Source: Cordilura impudica (lineage: Eukaryota; Arthropoda; Insecta; Diptera; Scathophagidae). Taken from it: a stretch of DNA of 64,000 nt. Both the position numbers and the translations under genes were made by a program. The stretch is taken from contig OY821517.1 in assembly GCA_963682025.1 (NCBI GenBank), positions 54,645,716 to 54,709,715 of the forward strand, given 5' to 3'. The notes under the pieces were generated by a model. The model did no database searches. It had not been told where the DNA came from and saw only the letters and a list, made by a program, of their open reading frames with translations. Shown here one piece after another: positions 22,480 through 34,481 of the stretch (its first letter is position 1; each line of letters opens with the position of its first letter).

Positions 22480-23281
22480 TTAAATCAAGGTTCAGAAAAT
22501 ACACACACGAAACACACAATGTTCTGTTCAAAAGCAGCCAACACATATCTATATTTTCATATCAATTATGTGCGTTTCTAAATTTCTACGGTGCCCAACA
22601 CAACCATGACTGTGTTCGTTTTAATATTTCGTTATTTACACGAACATTTTTGTATCACATACTTTTTGTTTCAATCACACATAAAGCACACATTTTTGAT
22701 TGTTGCTTTATTTGAAGTTCATGTTCTGGTACGTGTAATGAAAAAAAACACAGAACATGTACAATAAACAGGTTCGAGTTCAGTTATATTTTAAGTCGTG
22801 TTGTGGCTCGTGTAGTAAGAAAAAACAGAACATGTACAATAAACAGGTTCGAGTTCAGTTATATTTTAAGTCGTGTTTAAAATATAACTGAACTCGAACC
22901 TGTTTATTGTACATGTTGTGTTTTTTCTCACTACACGAGCCACAACACGACTTAAAATATAACTGAACTCGAACCTGTTTATTTTATATGTTCTGTGTTT
23001 TTTTTTTCAGTACACTTACCAGAACATGAACTTCAAATAAAGCAACACTGAAAAATGTGTGCTTTATGTGTGATTGAAACAAAAAGTATGTGATACAAAA
23101 ATGTTCATGTAAATAACGAAATATTAAAACGAACACAGTCATGGTTGTGTTGGGCACCGAAGAAAATTTAAAAACAAACATAATTGGTATGAAAATAAAA
23201 ATATGTGTGTGTTGGTCTAAGTTATGTTTGTTTACATATATGTACGAGTTTTTTATTCAGTGTGTGTTTTTTTCTGAACTC
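22480..23281. mobile_element. foldback element with about 390-bp arms
   Basis: Left arm 22480-22869 and right arm 22877-23281 are inverted copies of high identity. Both carry GGTTCAGAAAA/TTTTCTGAAC ends, 'agcacacattttt...ttgctttatttgaagttcatgttctgg', and two direct repeats of a roughly 75-bp block with 'acatgtacaataaacaggttcgag'. The axis is near 22873, where TTATATTTTAA and TTAAAATATAA are separated by only 7 nt (GTCGTGT). Short open frames within are on shared arms and have no domain match. A second, partial copy lies at 11247-11345. Confidence 0.8.
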
Positions 23282-25662
23282 TGTTTTAAATTGAATAACT
23301 AGTTATACCAGATCTAAGATCATATATCAATAATTTCAGTTTCATATTTTGACATTTCCGGCGTCATTTTGTATTCCCACACAAAATTTTTCTACAAACT
23401 AAAATTAATATTTAAATGTAATTTACAACAACGAAATCTTAAAAACTATCCAAATGCATTATATCATCCAAAAAAGCTCCTTTGAATTAGTGCCATCCCA
23501 AAAGATGAAAATCCCCACAAACACCCAAAAGTTGCCTTTACATGCCAGTATTTATTAATGGCTCAAAGGGAGACGGCGTAGGTCAAATATGTACGTACGT
23601 AAGTAACAGTAACTATTTCAAAAACTGATACATAATCATACAAAAAAAGGACTTAAACATTTATATGTTGTTGTTGTTGTTATTATTGTTGTTGTTATTG
23701 TATAAAATACAACTACTCGTAATTGTTAGTAGTGGATAGAAAGAAAGATACAATTACTCGTATTTACTCAATAACATGCGCTCTCTGACTGGATTTCAAA
23801 GGTAACGGAATACTTTTCGTAATATAAAACGAAAAACATGTTATACTTTAGTTCAGCTGCGACTGCTGCTGTTGGTTTTAGATGAGAGTTCAGGTTCAGT
23901 CTATTGTTTAGCTCCACCCTCTCTCAACGAATAAGGGCGGGGTTCTTTCCACCAAAAATATAACAATTTGTTTTATGTGAAACGTTTTCTTTCGTTTTTT
24001 TTTTTTAAACATTTGTATAGTAACTTTTCTATGTGTATTCTGTTCAAGTGTGTAAGTGTATGAGCATGAGGCTCTGTCTCCTGGCCAAGGATACATAATA
24101 TGTTTCAAATAAACTGAAACTTTTTTGGAATTGGTAGAGCAAACAAAATTGGTTTACAAAAAAAATTTTCCACTCTTACTTAGAAACGTCGTGTGGGCAA
24201 AGGATTATTGCATTTTAAATGACCAAGAATAATAATAAATTTCTTTAAAAAAAAAAAAAACAATCTTTAAATTCTTTTTTTTTTTCTATTTAATTAATTA
24301 ATTATTTAATTTCTGAAAATACATATTTATACATCCCCTTAAAAAGAAACAAAATTCTCTAAATTTTGTAAAATTCCTCAGCCATTTTCCCAAACAAAAA
24401 TGTACATACCCATGTAGTTTTTTTTTTTTTTTTTTTTGTTCTATATAAAGGCGAGGTCATGTCCACTGTCCCCTAACCCTCCCCTTCATCTGAATGTATG
24501 TGTATATATTTAAAAAAAAAAAACCGTTACAATGTATTTCAACAGTATTTATATTATATACAATACAGCACAGATACATTTGTATGTTTCCACAAGAGCA
24601 AAAAGACCTATCGTCCTTAGGCGACCTAGTGAAAGCAGGATAGTTGCAAGTTACTGTTGCGATATACAAAGAGCAACAGCATTATTACATGTACAGGAAT
24701 GTAGAGAAACTCCTCTCGCATTTATATGGAGGGACATGCGCTTCAAGTTGTATAGAGAAACACGACCGACTCTGAGAGAATTGTAAAAGCTATGATTGAC
24801 AATAAATGCTCAACATGCAAAAATATTGAAATTGGAATGGGTTATTGATTGAATTGATATTGGATGAAAAAAATGTTGCAAATATGTAGAGGGCGAAGAA
24901 ATTTATATTAAATAAAAAAGGTTGCCTACTCTAGCAGTAGGACAAAAGCAGTGTTGCTATTGCAAGAACATGTAAAAAAGGTTAAAAATTTTCACAAAAA
25001 AAAAAAGCGGAAAAATCACTGGCCAATAATTTCTAAATATGTAATACTATATCAATTTTTACATTTATTTATTTTAATAACATACGTAAAAGAAAATAAT
25101 AAATTTTAATATACACATAAACAGTACAGTAAGTGTAATCCAAAGTACACACAGAAAACGGATTGGTAGGAATTCAATTAGCAGCAGAAAAATGCAATCA
25201 GGTAACAATAATTTTTATTTGTAATTCATAAATATATTTTATTTAAAAATTTACTTCATTATCTACCATATAAACATACATAATTCTCATAAAATAATTC
25301 TCATATAAATTTATAGTCTATAGAAAAATAACTTCCATTTATCAATCAACGTTTTTAGGCCAATAATTAAACAAATTTATTATAACATGATACTTTCTGA
25401 AATATTGGTGATTACACCAACGAATACTATTAACACAATATATTTTGAACAGAAAATGTGTTTACAGATATTGTAACAAATTGTTGGTAAATATAATAGA
25501 AACAAATTGGTAGTTAGAATTATAGAATTCGCTTATAACAAAAGAAAACCAAACATTTAACCGGGTTTGGCATTTTAACTAAAAGGAAATTGAATCAAAT
25601 TTTGTTATACGTACCAAACAATATGATTAAATAATAAGCCCAACAGAATATTTCATTTATAT
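23282..25662. other. AT-rich stretch, no gene recognised
   Basis: Contains a GTT/ATT microsatellite (23665-23705), homopolymer tracts and two TATA-like boxes noted separately. I find no coding segment with family resemblance. It could contain an unrecognised 5' UTR or exon. Confidence 0.5.
23823..23829 (+). promoter_or_regulatory. possible TATA box
   Basis: TATAAAA is followed 25-30 nt later by 'tttagttcagctgcgactgctgctg', which includes an initiator-like TTCAG. No downstream gene is recognised, so this is a weak candidate. A similar TATATAAAG is at 24442-24450. Confidence 0.2.
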
Positions 25663-26022
25663 GATATTAATAGGCTAGGCGATTTCTTGTGACCGATGTT
25701 TTGTTCTACCGTTTTATACCGATTATGACCAAACGTATATTATTTGAAAGGTATTTCTATTTAGCTGTTTCCCAGATTTATAGATTTTTAATTTCTTTTT
25801 CTTTGTTTTGAGTAAATTGCATTTAAAGTTGCTACTAGCACATACATAAAATTATAAAATGCTATGTGTGTGTTTATTAAATTTGTTAATGTGTTTGTAA
25901 TAAAAATGAGTTTGTTTTTTGTGTTGATTTGTGAATTGGCTATAATTGATTAGCATTCTTTTAGGGAAAAATAAAATTTCCTAGAATTTGCACTCGAATT
26001 TCGAGGGCTGGAATCTGCAAGT
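25663..26022 (-). repeat. R1 repeat copy 2
   Basis: Minus orientation, from 'gatattaataggctaggcg' to 'cactcgaatttcgagggctggaatctgc'. All family blocks are present, including the near-palindrome. The next 1.6 kb (26023-27690) is AT-rich with no assignment. Confidence 0.7.
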
Positions 26023-27689
26023 TTTTATTAATAGGTATATTTATAATTATATGTATTTATTTATAAAATTTTTTATTTTGCATTAACTTAAATGAAACAG
26101 TATTATAAGTGACAAAATATCATAGATAGTAATTCACGAATTCGTTACATAATACCATTTGATACATATTTTATAATAAAATTTTAAAATTTAACCCTTT
26201 TGATAAACATTTTTTTTTTTTTTTTTTTTTTTTTGGTACGCCACTTTAGAATTATGCCATATCCGCATCTATTATATATATTAAGGATGATTTAGGATGA
26301 TTTAGTGTGCGATTCAAATCTTTTTCTGTAATCACTTATGACTTGCAATAAGTATTGCTTTTCTTTAATTTTATATTATTATATTAATTTTATATTTCAT
26401 ATTCTTTTGGATAAAATTTTTTTTATTAGCTTTGGGTTATTTGTGGGTATTTTATTTAGAAAAATATAGATAGTTTTTATACATAAAATAATTTTATAAC
26501 TAAATTGGTTAAAAGTTGTTTTAATTTATATTCGCGAGCCAGATAATTGCACCAAAGATATATCGCAATGAATTATTTTGATCTCAGGAGCACTGAGGGG
26601 TTAAATAAATAAATATTAACCGAATTATTTTTCTTAAATTCTATATAGTGGCTTGATCAAGTTTAATAGAAAAACTGGTTTTCGGTAATTTTGATTTAAA
26701 AATATCTTAAACTCCAAAGCTGGCCTTGGCATTATCCTCGGATTTATCCCGAATTTTAGGAAAGGAAGTTCTACACATTTGCTTATTATATTTTAGGCGT
26801 CGCATCTAAAAATTCAACACCAGTTACAAAATATTTGAATTTTTTGAATAAATTGTCTTTTATTATCTTGGGGTCATATGTTACCCCAATTTCAAAAGGG
26901 TTAATGGTGTCATAATATTTTTTTCCGAAACCCTAGGCTATTAAGATAAAATATAACAATTAAAAGTAGAAAAGTGATGAATTTTTTATACAAAGTATTT
27001 AGAAAGAGTACATTTACAGAATATTTTACAAAAATCCCATTTTTCTCGAAATCCGCAAAAATAAAATCCTTGTCAAAAAAATTCTGGCACAGGGATTTAC
27101 CTAACAATTCATACAGTTAATCTCTGACATGCATTTAACAAGATCTTAAAGGAATAGATCAATTTTTTAAAATTTTGTTAAAGAAAATTTTTCAAAACTT
27201 GAAAAACGAGTTTTCAAAATTTTATCAAAAAAATTTTCCATTTTGGGTCTCAAATGCTTAATAGGTTAAGAAGGTGGTAATAAAACAATACTTCATATCT
27301 GAGTACTTACAGGTATAGAGACTAAAACAAAATGTTCGCTTTAATTAATTTCTTAAAGTTGAAAAAAATGCCATCAAATTTTTTTGGCACAAAAGTGGTC
27401 TGGGGCATTTGCTATTTCTTGGCGAGTTTTTATTCCATTTGGTAGCTTTTGTAGCTTTTTGGAAAGAATATTTAATACTGATCCCGAATTATATAATAAT
27501 TTGTCGGAAAAAATAAAACTATAGAACGAAATTTTCGTAAAATCTGAAAAAAGTCATATTTTCCCCATATAAAACACACTTGAAATTTTCAATCGCGTTC
27601 AGCCACCTCTAAATGTTTTTTGATTGGCCTAAAACTTTGTATTTCTCAGTTTTTTTGCTATTCGCATATTTCTAGGGGGTGCGACCGAG

Positions 27690-27925
27690 AGTTTTCACAC
27701 TTTTTTTTCGCCATATAATGAAGGGCCACCCTAATGGGGGGTATATACATATGTATAAAAAATGTCCTACAAATTTGACCATCTATATGTCGATTTAAGT
27801 TTTAAACCGATTTCATAGGAGTCACTTGTATGGGGTCTTATTTTCGACCTGTAGTTTGCTAACAAGGTGGACGGACGGACATCTAAGTCAAATATTTTTG
27901 GTAGTTACAAACAAAATAATTTTAT
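27690..27925 (+). repeat. fragment of the R2 family or a relative
   Basis: 'gtatggggtcttattttcgacctgtagtttgctaacaaggtggacggacggacatc' and 'aagtcaaatatttttggtagttacaaac' correspond to the GGAC side of R2. The opposite end is missing. Confidence 0.5.
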
Positions 27926-27944
27926 GAATCAACGACGGTAACAA

Positions 27945-28190
27945 ACTTCAATAGCAATTCGTGATCTTATAATAAGTCAACATAAAGTTAGAAAAACGAG
28001 AAGAGAGCTTGGAAGACTGGTAAACACCACCGTTCGTAATACCGTTAAACGCCATAAAAAGTTTATAGATGTTTCAATAGACCATAAAAAAGCTCAGAAG
28101 CGGTAAGAAAAATCTAAAATAACCCTATTCTAAATGCTCCAAAGTTAGCAGAAATAGCTGACGGAGGACCTCTAAGGTTCATTTCTTAAA
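27945..28190 (+). pseudogene. Tc1-like transposase N-terminal fragment
   Basis: The plus strand reads AIRDLIISQHKVRKTRRELG, LVNTTVRNTVKRHKKF and, after a shift, LNAPKLAEIADGGPLR. This resembles the paired helix-turn-helix part of Tc1-superfamily transposases. No DDE region follows. Short and broken. Confidence 0.4.
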
Positions 28191-28303
28191 CAAAAAACTT
28201 ACTACACACAAGGATTTTTGATAGTTAACAATCGAGTCAAATCTAGCAAGATAGTCAAAAGTGTATAGTTAAATTTTTAACAAAATATGAAATTTAAACT
28301 AAA

Positions 28304-28678
28304 ACTAGCAGATTCCAGCCCTCGAAATTCGAGTGCAAATTCTAGGAACTTTTATTTTTTCATTAAATAAAGACCCTAATCAATTATAGCCAATTCACAA
28401 ATCAACACAAAAAAAACAAACTTATTTTTATTACAAACACATTAACAAATTTAATAAACACACACATAGCATTGTATAATTTTATGTATGTGTTAGTAGC
28501 AACTTTAAATGCAATTTACTCAAAAAAAGAAAGGAAAAAAATTTAAAAATCTGTAAATCTACAAATCGAAAAAAATAGAAATACCTTTCAAATAATATAC
28601 GTTTGGTCAAAATCGGGATAAAACGGTAGAACAAAACATCAGTCACAAGAATTCGCCTAGCCTATTAATATTATAGAT
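28304..28678 (+). repeat. R1 repeat copy 3
   Basis: Complete from 'actagcagattccagccctcg' to 'cctattaatattatagat'; the best-preserved reference copy in the window. Confidence 0.75.
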
Positions 28679-28679
28679 A

Positions 28680-30420
28680 AGAATAACTTTTGAATAAATT
28701 CTTTAGTTTTATTTATTACATTTATTAGAGTCGAAACAAATTGTAGCCATTTTTTAATTGCAGTCATTTCTCAACTTTATATATATATATATTTTTTTTT
28801 TTTCAAATTAACCATATAATACGATGTTACAAACGGAGAAAAATAACATCCCTACGAAAATAACATTGAAACAATAAAACTTAATCTGCACACATATTTA
28901 TTTAGTAGATATTTACTTGTATTTAGGTTTGTATGTAACACATAATAATACTCATACTCTCATAAACTCTCTTCTGTCGTAAATCCTAAGGAAAAAAGAG
29001 ATATTTTGTAATACAATTATGCTTGTGGTGTTGCTGTTGTCGTTGTCGTTGTTGTTGCTTGTGACAGTGTATAACAAAGTTATTAATTCTATACGAAAAT
29101 GTCTGTGTGTATTTAATATACGATGGTATTGGTGGTTACAATCGCCATAACAAACTCTGCATGGGGGGGACACAAAAGACAGATGGCAGTAGAAACGTTT
29201 TTGGTTGGTTAGTTCCACAAATGAAGGCACACGCACATACACACACACACTCACACATTTAGGAATAAAAAAATAAAACAATGGAAACATTATCAACATT
29301 ATCAACAGCACAGGCAGTGGGTACTTAAAAAGCAACGCATTATATGAGTAAAGGCAATAACAACAAAAGCAACACAAACAACAACAACTACTACTACAAT
29401 AAAACAATGTTAAACTTAAATGTAGGCAAGACAAAGCTGCAGGGCATATCTGTTAAGCCGAAGACGATGCGAAAAAGAAGAAAACAATCAAATAGGAAAA
29501 AAAAAATACAAAAACAAAAATAAGAAACAAAACTTTACGTACGAAAAAAAATGTGAACAATAAACAAAAGAGCTTTAAAGAACAAAAGAGAGGTGATACA
29601 ACAACTACAACAACAGTAGCAGTTGAAGGAAGAAATACAAAATGAAACCAACAACCACTTCCCAACAACGAAATGAAACGAATAAATGTGTATAAGTGAG
29701 TGAGTGAGTGAATGACTAAATGAAGAATGAATGAATGAATGAATGTGAATTGTATACAATGGTTTCTTTTTTGTGTTTTTTTTCTCGTTTTAACTTGCTG
29801 TTGGTGTATAGCCATAGATCGGTGATGATAGTCAATATAAAAAGTACTTTTTTTTGGCCTCCATCAGATGAGAAGTGAATTCTTCTAAAGAGCTGACAAT
29901 AGTAGATTAGATAGAATCAACTTAATAGAACGCAAAATTAAAAAACAAATTTTAGTTATTAAAACTTAAGACCCAACAAATAAAGAAAAGTTTTGATTTG
30001 ATCAAAAATTATCATTGCTCTTAATTTCTGGTAAGATGATATTGAGATAAATAACGGATACGATATTTTATATTCTCAAAGTTTATATATTTAAGTTCTT
30101 ATGTTTGTTTAACTCACAATCAGGGACAGTATATTGCTGTAATTCAGTTTAATCGGGCAAGGGATTCAAAAAATATGCTATAGAAAGAAAATTTAATTTT
30201 TAAGAAGATATTTTTTTAAGACAACGTATTTTTTTAAGAAAAGGTACTTTTTTTAAAATTTGTTTAACTTTAAGAAAAGTAACTTTTCGAAGAAAAGGAA
30301 CTGTAGGAGAATTTGGGAATTCCAATGTCCAAGATATTAATTATACTAATTAACATACACCAAAAAGGTTGGCCAAGAAATACATACATAGTATATGAAA
30401 CAAAGCAACTTTTGTTTAAA
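28680..30420. other. simple-repeat-rich stretch, no gene recognised
   Basis: Contains a CA run (29234-29252), CAA/ACA-rich DNA (29350-29420) and a GAGT/GAAT tetranucleotide tract (29695-29747). Long minus-strand open frames here (for example 29434-28952) are Cys/Leu/Phe-rich and follow from the simple repeats; I do not call them genes. The unique-looking, less AT-rich sequence might hold regulatory DNA. Confidence 0.45.
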
Positions 30421-30637
30421 TTAAGGCTCCCCATTACTCGAGCTTCGAGCTACTCGAGTAGTTAATGAACTACTCGAGCTCAACGAGTAGGTACCAACAA
30501 TACCAACAATACCGTTGCTAAACTTCACTTGAATCGGACTGTTCTACTGGCGTGGACAAACTAATACTCGAAAAAGGTCGACCACTTTCCATACTGTTAA
30601 AATTACTTAATCAAATTCTACTTTAAATATTATAGAA

Positions 30638-31195
30638 AACTAGCTGAGTCCGGTCCGCGTTGCTGGCCCGAAGAAAACATCTGGATTTTATATTGCATCT
30701 AAATTTTAATACCGAGTGTCGGGCAAAAGTAAAGCACGAACTCCCTCGAAAATTTTAGCAAATATCTAGGTACAATACTAAAATTTGATTTCGCCATGCC
30801 CCTCCGCCCACAGATCAAAAATCAAATATCAGACTACAGTGTCACCCGAAAAGCTATTCAGAAGATTCTGTGCCTTAAATACATTGCATTTAATAATATT
30901 ATGAATATGACTGAAAAAAAATATACGTTTTCTTGAATATTTTAACACCAGCGCCACCTACAGGTGAAAAACTTTGTCAGCAACTTTAGTATTATGTACA
31001 TAATATATGTTGCGAATTTGAGCTAAATTGGACCGTAAATTAATTTTTTGGGAAAATCTCGACCCCAGCGCCACCTATCGGGTACAAAAAAAAGTTATGC
31101 AAATCGGAGAACCAAAGGAACATATGATATGAATACGAAGTCGCTAGCATTAGTGGTTCAACAGTTATTAGAGTACCAACATATGCACCAACGTT
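30638..31195 (+). mobile_element. Helentron/DINE-like fragment in the copia 5' LTR
   Basis: Starts with CTAGCTGAGTCCGGTCCGCG and TTGCTGGCCCG, the opening style of fly Helentron-type elements, and holds two 'ccagcgccacctaYMgGg' blocks (30950 and 31063). It merges at 31196 with the R2 copy. No coding sequence. Confidence 0.5.
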
Positions 31196-31958
31196 TTTAT
31201 ACCCTATACCACTATGTGGTTTGGGTATAATGACTTTGCGCTGCTGTTTGTAACAACCAAAAATATTTGACCTAGACCCATCTTTAACTATACCGATCGA
31301 ATCAGAATCACTTTTTGAGTTGATTTAACAATGTCCGTCCGTCCGTCTGTGTGTCCATGTAAAGCTTGTAATCAAACTGCAGGTCGCAAATATGAATATA
31401 TTTTGATGAAATTTGGTATGTAAGCTTTCATCGGCCATGGGATGAACGCTATTGAAATTGGTGAGAATCGGTCCATGTTCAGACCTAGCCCCCATACAAA
31501 TTACCCCTATGAAATCGACATAAATTGCCATAAGATCCAAATTGTCATATAGATCTTACTCAAATTGGGTTTGTATGCGTTCATTACATACACTAATGAG
31601 TAGTCCAAAAATGGTCCCTTTGGCCCCATATAGAGCTGCTTCCCGATCTTCACTTAAATCTATTAAAAAACAAAAATATTGCACTAATTCTTCTCAAATT
31701 TTGTTTGTATATATTTTTGCAAAACACAAGAGACTTTGCCAAACATGGTCAGGATCGGTCCATTTTTGTGCCTAGTCCCCATATAGATATAGCATCCTAT
31801 CTGAACTTTTTCATATCTGCAGCCGAAAAAATTAATAAAAATCCCACTCAAATTTGGTTTATGCTTATTTTCTATATCCAGTTAGTTGGGCCTAAGAGAG
31901 AGGGTTTCTAAACGCATGGTATAGGGTATCTAGACCGACTATAATTTTCTTACTTGTT
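31196..31958 (-). repeat. R2 repeat copy a
   Basis: Minus orientation: 'ataccctataccactatgtgg' at the left, a GTCC-rich tract (31332-31346), the body blocks, and 'tctagaccgactataattttcttacttgtt' at the right, where half of the terminal palindrome is missing. About 760 bp, non-coding. Layout (terminal palindrome, GTCY repeat) recalls the mini-me type repeats described from flies. Confidence 0.7.
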
Positions 31959-32218
31959 ATATATTAAGATACAGTCTAGTTTTTATTAACAAAATTGTTT
32001 GTAAATATTTTTATAGAAAATAAATTTTATTCATTGCGTATTGAGATTCCAACGAAAACATATTGCCTTTACTTTTCAATAGGTTAAAATTATCGAAAAT
32101 TAAAATTCTGAAGGAATATTGGTTGAATCGCCAGTAATAGTTCAAGATCAGCAAGTAGAGGTTCATCCTATTACAATACCTAGAATTGCAAAGATGACTC
32201 AGAATGGTCTTATGGTAA

Positions 32219-33018
32219 ACAAGTAAGAAAATTATAGTCGGTCTAGACCGACTATATGATACCCTATACCATGGTTTAGAGACCCTATCTTTCGGTCCAA
32301 CTACTTCGATATAGAAAGTAAGCATAAACCAAATTTGAGTGCGATTTTTATTAATTTTTTTGGCTGCAGATATGAAAAAGTTCATATCGGATGCTATATC
32401 TATAAAGGGACTAGGTCCAAAAATGGACCGATCCTGATCATGTTTGGTAAAGTCTCTTGTATTTTGCAAAAATATGTACAAACAAAATTTGAGAAGAATC
32501 AGTGCAATATTTTTGTTTTTTAATAGATTTAACTGAAGATCGGGAAGCAGCTCTATATGGGGTCAAAGGCATCATTTTTGGACTACTCATTAGTGGATGT
32601 AATGAACGCATACAAACCCAATTTGAGTAAGATCTATATGACAATTTGGATCTTATGGCAATTTATGTCGATTTCATATGGGTAATTTGTATGGGGGCTA
32701 GGTCTGAACATGGACCGATTCTCACCAATTTCAATAGCGTTCATCCGATGGCCGATAAAAGCTTATATACCAAATTTCATCAAAATATATTCATATTTGC
32801 GACCTGCAGTTTGATTACAAGCTTTACATGGACACACAGACGGACGGACGGACGGACGGACGGACGGACGGACGGACGGACATTGTTAAATCAACTCAGA
32901 AAGTGATTCTGATTCGATCGGTATAATTAAAGATGGGTCTAGGTCAAATATTTTTGGTTGTTACAAACAGCAGCACAAAGTCATTATACCCAAACCACAT
33001 AGTGGTATAGGGTATAAA
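32219..33018 (+). repeat. R2 repeat copy b with perfect 24-bp palindrome
   Basis: Plus orientation, inserted in the copia body. The palindrome at 32233-32256 is TATAGTCGGTCT followed by its exact reverse complement. A GGAC tract of about ten units is at 32840-32880. The right end is 'accacatagtggtatagggtata'. It is the inverse of copy a, only 260 bp away, so the two could pair. Confidence 0.75.
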
Positions 33019-33019
33019 A

Positions 33020-34481
33020 ATGATTTCACAGAAGATCCAGGCAACAAATCGTCCAGATAAGGATAAATGGTTAATAGCAATCAACAGTGAAATTAACTCA
33101 TTACAAGTCAATAACACATGGGTTGAAGTTAGTGATTCTAATTCGAAAAACCTCATAAAAGTGGGTTTTTAAAATTAAAGATAAACCAGATGAAGCAACA
33201 TGGTATAAAGCTCGTCTTGTGGTGAAGGGATATACACAGAAAATCGATTACGAAGAGACATATTCTCCAGTTATTTGTTACACATCGCTGAGCAATTAGA
33301 TACAATTTGGAAATAGAGCAGATGGATGATATAACAGCATTTTTGCAGGGGACTTCTGTGAAGAAATTTTTATTCAACATCCAGAAAGTGTCAAGCGTGA
33401 AAATCCAAATACTGTTCTAAAACTGAAAAAGGCTTTCTATGAATTGAAGCAGTCAAGTTAACTATGGAACGTGAAACTAGATCAAATTCTGCAAAGAATT
33501 GGTTTCAAGAGGTCAAAAGTAGATCCCTGCGTATATTACAATATAACAAAAGTGAGTCGAACATATTTAGCAGTTTATGTAGACGATATGCTGCTATTGA
33601 GCAATGATCCTCAATTTTGTGCTACAACAAAGGAGAAGCTTTGTAATGAATTGAACATGAAATTGCTTGGAGAAGGTAAGAAATATGTAAGCATCCGTAT
33701 TACTAAGGAAGGAAATAAAATTTATTTGGATCAAGAAGATTATATTTATAAAATATTACAGAAATTTAATATGGAAGATTGTAATTCAGTGCAAATTCCA
33801 AAGCTTAGAAAATCTGAAAAAGAAGTGAAAGATAATGTTTATCCATATCAACAACCAGTTGGAGGTCTGATATAAGTTATGCTGTAAGTTTTTTGAGCCG
33901 TTTTAACAACAATTCAATTCAAGATCATTGGAATGCTGTCAAAAAGATGTTTAGATATTTGAAAGGAACAAAACAAGTAAAACTTTGCTATAACAAAAAT
34001 GGTAATACTGAACTAATGGCGTATTCAGATGCAGATTGGGCAAATGATATCGATGAAAGAAAGTCAATGACAGGATATGTTATTATGTTACACTCAGGTA
34101 CAATTTCGTGGTGCAGCAAACGGCAGCAAACAGTTGCGTTATCATCGACAGAAGCAGAATATATGACAATATCTACAGCAACTCAAGAGGTACTTTGGTT
34201 AAGGGATCTTTATTTTGAACTTGTTTCAGATGTTGCGAATGTTGCCAACTCCAATATTTTGTGACAACAGAAGTGCAGTAGCACTAGCTTCTAGTAACAG
34301 TTACTATCCACGATCAAAGCATATTTACGTGCGACATCATTTTATAAGAGAAAAAAAGAATGCAAAATTGGTAGAATTTTACCCCACAAAGACAGAAGAG
34401 ATGATAGCAGATTCCTTAACAAAAGCAACGACTGCGCCGAAACATAAATTTTGTTCTACAAAACTAGGCTTAATTATGTAA
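33020..34481 (+). pseudogene. copia Pol remnant: reverse transcriptase and RNase H
   Basis: Plus strand, several frames. 33050-33275: WLIAINSEINSLQVNNTWVEV, then KARLVVKGYTQKIDYEETYSPV, the RVT_2 start. 33471-33875: KLDQILQRIGFKRSKVDPCVY and YVDDMLLLSNDP, with the catalytic YVDD intact. 33893-34264: RYLKGTKQVKLCY, YSDADWANDIDERKSMTGYV, SSTEAEYM, the RNase H acidic residues. 34258-34481: FCDNRSAVALASSN, KHIYVRHHFIRE, DSLTKA, the usual copia C terminus. At least four stops or frameshifts. Gag, protease and integrase are absent. Confidence 0.85.

Noticed and set aside
28952..29815. Long minus-strand open frames (160 and 120 codons)
   Set aside because: They consist of Cys/Leu/Phe/Ser runs produced by CAA, ACA and AAG simple repeats on the other strand, with no domain resemblance.
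30640..30670. GC-rich patch as a possible promoter or CpG element
   Set aside because: Better explained as the start of a Helentron/DINE-like insertion in the copia LTR.
31325..33018. Short frames repeated in R2 copies (for example 71 and 86 codons reading MDLMAIYVDFI)
   Set aside because: They recur because the repeat is dispersed; all contain the GGAC tract, none has a start context or domain, and copies have shifts.
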